The notes under the pieces were generated by a model. The model did no database searches and was not told where the DNA came from. It saw nothing but the letters and a program-made list of their open reading frames with translations. The translations under genes were made by a program, and so were the position numbers. Source: Gammaproteobacteria bacterium UBA7803 (GTDB taxonomy: Bacteria; Pseudomonadota; Gammaproteobacteria; Pseudomonadales; Azotimanducaceae). Taken from it: a DNA stretch of 12,247 nucleotides. The stretch is from positions 192,599 to 204,845 of the forward strand of contig DLCH01000006.1 of assembly GCA_002480525.1 (NCBI GenBank), in the 5' to 3' direction. This document shows, in pieces, positions 6,722-12,247 of the stretch. Numbering within the stretch: the first letter of the stretch is position 1; each line of letters starts with the position of its first letter.

Positions 6722-8626
6722 TCAGGCGGCCGCCTTCTCCGCCGGCGCCTCGGCTTCGCCGGCCTCCTGCGCCGCGGTGTCGCCGGGCAGCTCCTCTTCC
6801 GGCAGGCCGGCCGCGCGCCGCAGCGCGTTGAGCATCTCGTCCTGCTCCGGATCACGCCGGGGCGCGCCGATCAACCACCAGACGGACAGGCCGATGGCGA
6901 GGTTGACCACCGCCACCATCACCGCGAGCCACACCGGCAGCACCGCGTCCGGCGCCTCGGGGGCGGCCGGCTCCGCCGCGGCGGGCAGCGCCGGGGGAGC
7001 GGCCGGCGGCGGCGTGGCGGGGCCTGGGCGGTTCGCAGCCGACCGCGGCTCAGCCTCCGCGACCGGCGCCGGGGTGACCAGAGCGGGACGTCCGTCCATG
7101 CCCAGGTCGACGTGCCGGACGCCGGGCACCGGCAGCACGATGCGGATCGGCTGGGTGCGCAGGTCGAAGGGACGGTCGTTCAGGTAGCTGCCCTTGAGGT
7201 CGAGGGTGACCTCGGCCAGCCCGCGGGCGCCCGGCACCACCAGCTTCCAGAGCCCCGCGGGCATCCGTTCCAGCGGAAACATGCGGGCCGCCCCGGGCGG
7301 CCGCTTGACCAGCGCGGCCAGGCGCAGCGCGTCGTGATCGAGCTCGGCCGCAGACACCTGCACCCACAACACGAAGCCGTCCTCGGCGGGATGAATCTCC
7401 ACGCTCAGCGGATGCTTGAGCACCAGCGGCAGCGACAGCGTCTGCTCGAACGTCGGTCCCCACACCCGGGTCTCCAGCAGATACTCGCCCGCCTGCTCCG
7501 GGCCCATCATGTTGACGGCGAACCGGCCGTCATCGCCGGGCTCCACCACCAGGGGCCGGTCGCCGCCGGCGCCGTGCAGCCGCGCGGAGACGTCGATCAG
7601 CGACAGGAAGTCCACATCGTCGACGATCCGCCCGCCGCTGGACAGCACCAGGTCGAAAGTCCGCAGCCGGTCGGGAAACAGCGTGCCGGGAAGATCGGGA
7701 TAGTCGAGGGTGAGGTCCGTGTAGGCGTAGACCCGGCCGCCGGCCCCGGCGCCCTCGAAACGCCACCGCCCGGGCGCCGGGTCGTCCACGGTGATCAGCT
7801 CGTATTCCCGGCCGACGTGCCAGCGCAGGCGTTGCCGGGAGGTCGTCCGGGTCAGCCGCTCGCCGCCGGGCGTCACCAGCGCGGCCGGCGTGTCGAGCCC
7901 GCCGCCCGGGCGCAGCGCGGTGAGCGCGCCGGTGCCCGGCGCGACCTCGAAGGACCCCTGCTCCGACAGGGTCAGCGTGGCCGGCCCGGCCACCCAGCCG
8001 AGCACCGCCAGCAGTCCCTCCGGCAGCTCAGCCGCGCCCTCCAGCCGGCCGTGATGCCCACCGGTGAGTGCGGCGAGCTGGCCGAGCAGCGCGTTGTCGG
8101 CCCGGTCGGACAGCGTCAGGGCGTGCACCCGGTAGCCGGCAGCGGCCAGCTCGGGGGCCAGATCGGCCAGAAGCCGCCGGCGCTGAGCCTCGTCGATGCC
8201 GGGATCGTCGGAGACGTCGAGGCGGCCGTCCGTCAGCAGCACGACGTCGGCGGGGCCGTCGGCGGCGGCTCGATCCCAGGTGGCCCGCTCCACGGCCTCG
8301 AGCAGATTGGAGCGCTGCCCCACGGATTCGAGATCGGCGGTCAGGATCGCCGCGTTCTCCTTCCAGAGGCCGCCTACCTGATCATATTTGACCAGCATGT
8401 TGACATACTGGCCGTAGGTCCAGACGCCGGCGTCGGACCCCTCCGGCAGCAGCCTGAGCAGCAGACCCAGCGCCTCGCCGCGGCGGTTGTCCGGGTCGGC
8501 CCGGCCCATTGCCGCGGAAACGTCGACGATGATGCGGACGTCACCGGCGGCGGCCACCGCCGGCAGCGGAGCCGTCAGACCGAGCAGCAGCCACGGTATC
8601 AGTGCGCGCAGGATTCGCGGTTTCAT
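6722..8626 (-). CDS. TIGR03503-like membrane-anchored vWA protein
   Basis: A 634-residue protein that looks exported and then anchored. Residues 1-27 form a signal peptide (K2, R4, R7, then a Leu-rich core, cut near AVAAA). A vWA domain covers about 28-215, beginning RIIVDVSAAM. The PEG.DAGVWTYGQ..NMLVKYDQV region (61-84) is characteristic of the gammaproteobacterial TIGR03503 family. A beta-rich middle follows, then a Pro/Ala linker, one transmembrane helix (about 563-587) and a 47-residue acidic/Ala tail. The metal-site motif is DVSAA (35-39), so the last serine of DxSxS is alanine; D133 in LTDG is present. Metal-dependent binding may therefore be weakened. The function of the family is unknown; a periplasmic scaffold or surface role is inference. 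The start at 8626 is preceded by GAGG almost abutting the ATG, a poor site. It is upstream of the MoxR gene but separated by 219 bp with its own promoter candidate. Confidence 0.82.
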   Translation of the reverse strand: MKPRILRALIPWLLLGLTAPLPAVAAAGDVRIIVDVSAAMGRADPDNRRGEALGLLLRLLPEGSDAGVWTYGQYVNMLVKYDQVGGLWKENAAILTADLESVGQRSNLLEAVERATWDRAAADGPADVVLLTDGRLDVSDDPGIDEAQRRRLLADLAPELAAAGYRVHALTLSDRADNALLGQLAALTGGHHGRLEGAAELPEGLLAVLGWVAGPATLTLSEQGSFEVAPGTGALTALRPGGGLDTPAALVTPGGERLTRTTSRQRLRWHVGREYELITVDDPAPGRWRFEGAGAGGRVYAYTDLTLDYPDLPGTLFPDRLRTFDLVLSSGGRIVDDVDFLSLIDVSARLHGAGGDRPLVVEPGDDGRFAVNMMGPEQAGEYLLETRVWGPTFEQTLSLPLVLKHPLSVEIHPAEDGFVLWVQVSAAELDHDALRLAALVKRPPGAARMFPLERMPAGLWKLVVPGARGLAEVTLDLKGSYLNDRPFDLRTQPIRIVLPVPGVRHVDLGMDGRPALVTPAPVAEAEPRSAANRPGPATPPPAAPPALPAAAEPAAPEAPDAVLPVWLAVMVAVVNLAIGLSVWWLIGAPRRDPEQDEMLNALRRAAGLPEEELPGDTAAQEAGEAEAPAEKAAA

Positions 8627-8644
8627 GCCTCAAGTGTAGGCACG

Positions 8645-8682
8645 ATCCGCCGGGACGGGGCCGGTGCCGCCGGGCGGCGGAT
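8645..8682. repeat. Inverted repeat between two leftward genes
   Basis: ATCCGCCG (8645-8652) pairs perfectly with CGGCGGAT (8675-8682) across a 22-nt GC-rich loop. It starts directly after the stop of the small membrane-protein gene and lies in the 56-bp gap before the TIGR03503-like gene. There is no T-run, so intrinsic termination is doubtful. It could be a 3' stabilising or attenuating stem. Confidence 0.35.
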
Positions 8683-9009
8683 TCAGTCCCGGCGGCGCCG
8701 CCGGGCGCCCAGCAGCAGGCCGAGGCCCAGGGCCAGGAACGTGCCCGCCGCCAGGATGATGCCGCTGGTGCCGGGCTCCCCCGGCCGCTGGAACCACCAT
8801 TCGAACAGGAACACCAGAAACGCCGGCGCGTAGTACCCGGCGTGGCCGGGCACGGGAGCCGGCAGCAGCGCCCACACGGCCAGCAGCGCGCCGATGGTGG
8901 CCCGGGTGCCCGGAGCGCGCCAGCCCCGGGTGGCGCGATGCAGCGCGAACAGGGCCACCACCACGCAGCCCAGGACCACCAGCCAGGCGATCGCGTAAGG
9001 CCCCGGCAT
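8683..9009 (-). CDS. Small hypothetical multi-pass membrane protein
   Basis: A 108-residue hydrophobic protein that I do not recognise. Likely membrane segments are about 5-22, 34-50, 60-73 and 82-101, and it ends in a positively charged tail GARRRRRD. The aromatic stretch FLFEWWFQRP (67-76) follows the third segment. The start is set at 9009: its ATG shares a base with the ycgN stop (TGATG), and GGGTGA (9017-9022) lies 7 nt upstream. An ATG at 9024 would add five residues with a poorer site. It is the last gene of the overlapping dnaX-to-ycgN string and is probably co-translated with ycgN. The good ribosome site and clear membrane pattern argue that it is real. No function can be given. Confidence 0.7.
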   Translation of the reverse strand: MPGPYAIAWLVVLGCVVVALFALHRATRGWRAPGTRATIGALLAVWALLPAPVPGHAGYYAPAFLVFLFEWWFQRPGEPGTSGIILAAGTFLALGLGLLLGARRRRRD

Positions 9010-9446
9010 CACATCGTCACCCATTGGACTATCCGCTCCTCGTGCTCGGCTTCCGGGACGCTGCCGGCATGGACCACCCGGCCGCGCACCGAAATGCCGG
9101 CTTCGTGAACGCTGTCCGCACGGCCGCTCACCAGCGGATGCCAGTCGGCGAGCCCCCGGCCCTCGGACAGGCGCCGGTAGGCGCAGCTCTCCGGCAGCCA
9201 GGACAGCGTGTCCGCGAGGTCTGCGTCGAACTCGATGCAGTCGGGCACCAGCTCGTGCCGCTGCGGATAGCGGGTGCAGCGGCAGGTGTCGGTGTCCAGC
9301 AGGTCGCACACGAGGTCCGTGTAGTGGACCTCGCCGGTGTCCTCGTCCTCCAGTTTCACCATGCAGCAGCGGGCGCAGCCGTCACACAGGGCCTCCCACT
9401 CCGCGGTAGTCATCTCCGCCAGCGACTTCGACTCCCAGAAGCTCAC
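9009..9446 (-). CDS. ycgN: YcgN/UPF0260 family cysteine-cluster protein
   Basis: A 145-residue protein, close to E. coli YcgN (about 150). The N-terminal CDGCARCC (21-28) is the CxxCxxCC cluster of the YkgJ/UPF0260 family, annotated as a putative zinc or iron chelating domain. Further cysteines at 47, 54, 56, 70 and 88 are also typical. The family's biochemical role has not been settled. The start is a GTG at 9446 that overlaps the ycgL stop (GTGA), giving a protein beginning MSFWESKSL, as expected for the family. The longer open frame running up to 10289 is a shadow of rnd and ycgL. It follows ycgL, as in many gammaproteobacteria. Confidence 0.92.
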   Translation of the reverse strand: MSFWESKSLAEMTTAEWEALCDGCARCCMVKLEDEDTGEVHYTDLVCDLLDTDTCRCTRYPQRHELVPDCIEFDADLADTLSWLPESCAYRRLSEGRGLADWHPLVSGRADSVHEAGISVRGRVVHAGSVPEAEHEERIVQWVTM

Positions 9447-9712
9447 GGCGCGCCCCAGGTCTGCGGGGGCGGCATCTGCAGGTAGTAGCCGTCCGCTTCG
9501 ATGCTGTCGAGCACGCGCCCGGCGTCGGCCCGCGCCAGGGCCCGGTCTTCGGTCAGCATCAGCGACAGGGCCTCCACCGGCTTGCCGAACCGGGCCAGCA
9601 GCGCCTCGGGCACGTGTTCCAGGTCGGCCCGGGCATCGACGTACAGGTACATCTCCTGCCGGCGGCTGCTGCGGTAGACCCGCACGAAACGGCGACGCAC
9701 CGAGCCGGTCAC
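9443..9712 (-). CDS. ycgL: YcgL domain protein
   Basis: An 89-residue protein with a single YcgL (DUF709) domain. The hallmarks are VYRSSRR (12-18), MYLYVD (21-26), VPEALLARFG (34-43) and the end signature GYYLQMPPP (75-83). E. coli YcgL is similar in size, with a small alpha/beta fold and no proven activity. The start is a GTG at 9712 whose bases overlap the rnd stop (GTGA), so translation is probably coupled to rnd. No strong ribosome site lies closer. The stop overlaps the ycgN start in the same way. Linkage with rnd and ycgN suggests a shared role in RNA handling, but this is inference only. Confidence 0.92.
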   Translation of the reverse strand: MTGSVRRRFVRVYRSSRRQEMYLYVDARADLEHVPEALLARFGKPVEALSLMLTEDRALARADAGRVLDSIEADGYYLQMPPPQTWGAP

Positions 9713-10818
9713 AGCGTCGCCAGCTCCGCCAGGAACGCCTCGCCCACCAGCGGCGCGCGCCAGCCCAGATACGCCTCGGACAGCTCCCGGGTGGCCAGGT
9801 AGTGGCGAACGCAGGCTTCCACCTCGCGTTTGCGCGCCAGCAGCTCCGGCGCCATGCCGAGGTCCTCGGCCCGGCCCCGGGCGATGTCCCGCAGGCGCCG
9901 CACCACCGCGTTCGCCGCCCCGCCCAGGGGCGCTTGGGCCGCCGGCGGGTGGGCCGCGGCGTCCTCACCTTCGGACCAGGCAGCCACCAGGTCGGCCTCG
10001 TAGCGCCGGGCGACGCCGCGGGGCAGCGCCTCGCGGACCGCGTCGGCATCCACGTCGTCCTGCTGTGCCAGATGGAGCAGGTGCTCGTCGCGGACGATGC
10101 GGTTGCGCGGCCGGTCCTCCGCCATGGCCTGGCGTTCCCGCCAGGCCGCCAGCGCCTGCAGGCGGGCCCGCACCGGGCCGGACAGCTTCCAGGCCCGGGC
10201 GATGCCCAGGTAGTACTCGTCCGGGTCCGCCGGCTGAAAGCGCCCCCGCAGGTCCATCTCCTCGCGGAACCAGCTCTGCCGGCCGGCACGGTCGAGGGCC
10301 TCGCTCAGGGCGTCGTGCAGCGGCGGCAGGAAATACACGTCCTCCCGGGCGTAGCGGATCTGCTCCGGCGTCAGCGGCCGCGCCAGCCAGTCCGAGCGGG
10401 TCTCGTGCTGCACCAGCTCGACGCCCAGCCGCTCCGCGACCAGCCGGGTGAAGCTGACGCTGTAGTGCGGGCTGACGAAGGCGTTGGCGAGCTGGGTGTC
10501 GAACAGCCCCACCGGCACGGCGCCGAAGTGGTGGCGCAGCAGCTCCAGATCCTCCGAGCAGGCGTGCATGATGGTGGTGACCCGGCGGTCCTCCAGGGCC
10601 TCCAGCAGCGGGCTGAAGTCGGTGATCGTGAGCGGGTCCAGCAGCCACACGTCCTCGCCGCAGCACACCTGATAGAGCCCGGGGCGCGGAAAGAAGGTGT
10701 CGGTGCGCTGGAATTCGGTGTCGAGCCCGAGCCGATTGCCCCAGGCCGCCACCGCCGACGCGAGGCCCGCGTCGGAATCCACCCACTCAACGGATGCTGC
10801 GTCGGCCTTGCAGGGCAT
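9709..10818 (-). CDS. rnd: Ribonuclease D
   Basis: A 369-residue 3'-to-5' exoribonuclease (E. coli 375) that trims tRNA precursors and other stable RNA. The DEDDy catalytic set is visible: D33 and E35 in LDTEF, D90 in HACSEDL, and Y156 with D160 in YARED. One or two HRDC-type helical domains follow from about 205. The ATG at 10818 is supported by a strong GGAGGA (10829-10834) 10 nt upstream. This makes rnd overlap the end of recR by 32 bp, which is longer than usual but well supported because the ribosome site lies within recR. It is followed by ycgL with a 4-bp overlap. Confidence 0.96.
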   Translation of the reverse strand: MPCKADAASVEWVDSDAGLASAVAAWGNRLGLDTEFQRTDTFFPRPGLYQVCCGEDVWLLDPLTITDFSPLLEALEDRRVTTIMHACSEDLELLRHHFGAVPVGLFDTQLANAFVSPHYSVSFTRLVAERLGVELVQHETRSDWLARPLTPEQIRYAREDVYFLPPLHDALSEALDRAGRQSWFREEMDLRGRFQPADPDEYYLGIARAWKLSGPVRARLQALAAWRERQAMAEDRPRNRIVRDEHLLHLAQQDDVDADAVREALPRGVARRYEADLVAAWSEGEDAAAHPPAAQAPLGGAANAVVRRLRDIARGRAEDLGMAPELLARKREVEACVRHYLATRELSEAYLGWRAPLVGEAFLAELATL

Positions 10819-11386
10819 GTACCAGGGTTCCTCCGTCGATGTATTCGAGCTCGCCGCCCAGCGGCACGCCGTGGGCGATCCGCGTGACGTTGTCGACGAT
10901 GCCGTCGAGCAATTCGCTGATGTAGTGCGCCGTTGCCTCGCCTTCCACCGTCGGGTTGGTGGCCAGGATGACCTCCGCCGGACTCAGCGCCCGGGCCCGG
11001 CGCTCCAGCAGGTCCAGGCCGAGCTCCTCGGGGCCGACGCCGTCGATGGGCGACAGGTGGCCGTGCAGCACGAAGTAGCGCCCGCGGTACCCGCCGGCGT
11101 GCTCGATGGCCAGGATGTCGGCCGGCGATTCCACCACGCACAGCAGCCCGTCGTCGCGGCGCGGATCGGTGCACAGCGGGCACTGGGGCTGCTCGGACAG
11201 GTTCCGGCAGGTCTCGCACTGGCCGACCTTGTCGACGGCCTCGGCCAGCACTTCCGCCAGATGGGCGCCACCGCTGCGGTTGCGTTGGAGCAGATACAGG
11301 ACCATGCGCTGGGCGCTCTTGGGACCCACGCCGGGCAGCACCTGGAACGCTTCGACCAGGCGTTCGATGAGCGGGCTCGCGGCCAT
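10787..11386 (-). CDS. recR: Recombination mediator protein RecR
   Basis: A 199-residue protein of normal length (about 200). It works with RecF and RecO to load RecA on gapped DNA during recombinational repair. The helix-hairpin-helix is at the N-terminus (LPGVGPKSAQR, 17-27). The four-cysteine zinc motif is C57-C60-C69-C72. The Toprim domain starts at LLCVVESP (81-88) with E86, and the C-terminus carries GGELEYIDGGTL. The ATG at 11386 shares one base with the ybaB stop (TGATG), so translation is probably coupled; no strong ribosome site is seen. The gene order dnaX-ybaB-recR is the widely conserved one. Confidence 0.97.
   Translation of the reverse strand: MAASPLIERLVEAFQVLPGVGPKSAQRMVLYLLQRNRSGGAHLAEVLAEAVDKVGQCETCRNLSEQPQCPLCTDPRRDDGLLCVVESPADILAIEHAGGYRGRYFVLHGHLSPIDGVGPEELGLDLLERRARALSPAEVILATNPTVEGEATAHYISELLDGIVDNVTRIAHGVPLGGELEYIDGGTLVHALQGRRSIR
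10829..10834 (-). promoter_or_regulatory. Ribosome binding site of rnd inside recR
   Basis: On the minus strand this reads GGAGGA, 10 nt above the rnd ATG at 10818. It lies within the recR coding region and supports the 32-bp recR/rnd overlap. Confidence 0.65.
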
Positions 11387-11709
11387 CAGAAGCTGAACGG
11401 CATCTTGTCCAGAGGCAGGCCCAGCCCGGACGCCATGCCCGCCATCTTCTCCTGCTGGGCCCGGCCGACCTTCTGGACGGCATCGTTGCAGGCGGCGGCG
11501 ATCAGGTCCTCGAGCACCTCCTTGTCCTCGCCGAGCAGACTGGGGTCGATGTGGACCCGCCGCACCTCGTGGCGGCCGTTCATGGTGACCCGGACCAGCC
11601 CGGCGCCGCTCTCGCCGTCCACCTCCATGGCCGCCATCTCTTCCTGCAGGCCCTGCATGCGCTCCTGCATGGCCTGTGCCTGCTTCATCAAGTCGCCGAG
11701 GCCTTTCAT
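11386..11709 (-). CDS. ybaB: YbaB/EbfC nucleoid-associated protein
   Basis: A 107-residue DNA-binding protein of the YbaB/EbfC family (E. coli 109), a small dimer that coats DNA and is linked functionally with RecR. The sequence begins MKGLGDLMKQAQ and has a Met/Gln/Glu-rich first helix (about 5-28). The strand segment VRVTMNGRHEVRRVHIDPSLL and a C-terminal MPFSF follow. The ATG at 11709 is the family's standard start, with AGGA about 10 nt upstream; the extra 12 residues of the longer frame from 11745 are non-coding. It lies 70 bp below dnaX and overlaps recR. Confidence 0.95.
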   Translation of the reverse strand: MKGLGDLMKQAQAMQERMQGLQEEMAAMEVDGESGAGLVRVTMNGRHEVRRVHIDPSLLGEDKEVLEDLIAAACNDAVQKVGRAQQEKMAGMASGLGLPLDKMPFSF

Positions 11710-11739
11710 AGTGTGCTGTTCCTGAACTGCGATGGATCG

Positions 11740-11751
11740 CGGCAATTGCCG
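11740..11751. repeat. 12-bp perfect palindrome between dnaX and ybaB
   Basis: CGGCAATTGCCG is perfectly self-complementary, and a second small hairpin, GCGAT/ATCGC (11729-11733 and 11736-11740), adjoins it. Both lie in the 70-bp gap above ybaB. They could be an operator-like site or an mRNA stem. There is no T-run for termination. Confidence 0.35.
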
Positions 11752-11779
11752 GTGGTCAGTGTACTGCGCCCGGGGCGGA

Positions 11780-12247
11780 CTATTCGATGGGGCTGACGCC
11801 GTCGATGCGGCCGCCGAACTCGGACAGCAGGCTGCGCACCGTGCTGTCGGTCGCCAGGGTCTCCTCCGCGGCCTGCTGCCGCTCGTCGCGCAGCCGCTGG
11901 AAGCGCCGGGCCGGCGTCTCCCGTGACACCGCGCCGACCTCCACGTGCACCTTCACCGGGCCGTCCGGATCCGGCAGCCGCTCGGCCAGCGCGCGCTCGA
12001 TGGCGGCCACCGGCCCGTCGGACAGCAGCGTGTCGTGGGCGGCGTCGAGCCGCAGGTGGAACGTGCCGCCGTCGCGGCCCAGCAGCTCGGAATGCTCCGC
12101 GAGCATGCGGGCGACGCCGGACAGTCCGAGGCTCGACACCAGTTCGTGCCAGGCGGCGGCGCCGGGGTCGTCGACTGCCGCCGGCGGCCGTTCCGCGGGC
12201 GCCGCGCGCGACGCAGGCGCCGGTGCTGCGCCCGCCGCATCGGAGGG
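11780..12247 (-). CDS. dnaX: DNA polymerase III tau subunit, C-terminal part
   Basis: Only the last 155 codons are in the window; the gene continues beyond the right edge. The open frame runs without a stop from 12247 to TAG at 11780. The first 30 or so residues are an Ala/Pro-rich linker. From WHEL onward the pattern matches domain V of tau: LGLSGVARMLAEHSELL, a FHLRLD strand, then AIERALAERLPD, VKVHVEVG and a terminal helix RRFQRLRDERQ leading to RIDGVSPIE. Domain V binds the alpha polymerase subunit and couples it to the clamp loader. The position just above ybaB and recR agrees. The frameshift site that makes gamma in some species is expected off-window. Confidence 0.92.
   Translation of the reverse strand, partial: PSDAAGAAPAPASRAAPAERPPAAVDDPGAAAWHELVSSLGLSGVARMLAEHSELLGRDGGTFHLRLDAAHDTLLSDGPVAAIERALAERLPDPDGPVKVHVEVGAVSRETPARRFQRLRDERQQAAEETLATDSTVRSLLSEFGGRIDGVSPIE

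Noticed and set aside
7112..8833. Plus-strand frame opposite the TIGR03503-like gene
   Set aside because: Shadow frame with Gln/Arg/Pro-biased composition and no motif.
9337..10887. Plus-strand frame opposite ycgN, ycgL and rnd
   Set aside because: Shadow frame crossing three clear genes on the other strand.
1..12247. CRISPR array, tRNA, rRNA, prophage or insertion sequence
   Set aside because: No regularly spaced direct repeats, no tRNA or rRNA pattern and no transposase or phage gene were seen; apart from the small palindromes the window is ordinary chromosomal sequence.

Overview
The window comes from a high-GC gammaproteobacterium. YcgL, YcgN, a TIGR03503-type protein and long-form HrpA together are typical of that class, and a Chromatiales/Ectothiorhodospiraceae-like or Halomonas-like host is plausible, but the species cannot be named from the sequence. 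Every gene I can support lies on the minus strand, so transcription runs from the right edge to the left. The very long open frames on the plus strand are GC-driven shadows.

Right part (12247 to 8683): a tightly packed housekeeping string, in transcription order dnaX (C-terminal part only), ybaB, recR, rnd, ycgL, ycgN and a small membrane-protein gene. From ybaB onward every junction overlaps (TGATG, 32 bp, GTGA, GTGA, TGATG), which suggests translational coupling. The products serve DNA replication (tau), recombinational repair (YbaB, RecR) and RNA maturation (RNase D). YcgL, YcgN and the membrane protein have no settled role.

Middle part (8626 to 4380): a secreted and membrane-anchored von Willebrand A protein (TIGR03503-like) with a degenerate metal site, then a possible sigma-70-like promoter, a MoxR-type AAA+ ATPase and its CoxE-like vWA partner. 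The last two form the familiar MoxR/vWA chaperone-like pair. Two REPIN-like palindromes built on TAGGAGCG ends lie in the gaps on either side of the CoxE-like gene, and a lone copy of the end motif overlaps the promoter before the MoxR gene.

Left part (4213 to 1): hrpA, encoding a 1281-residue DEAH helicase, followed by a 195-bp gap with nested inverted repeats and an ECF-sigma-like promoter candidate. At the left edge is the start of a gene whose product has a signal peptide and, at the cut, an EGKCGE motif. This is the signature of HvfA/bufferin-type RiPP precursors, whose cysteines are modified by MNIO (DUF692) enzymes and bind copper. The modification genes would lie just outside the window. 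This edge is the most interesting part of the sequence.
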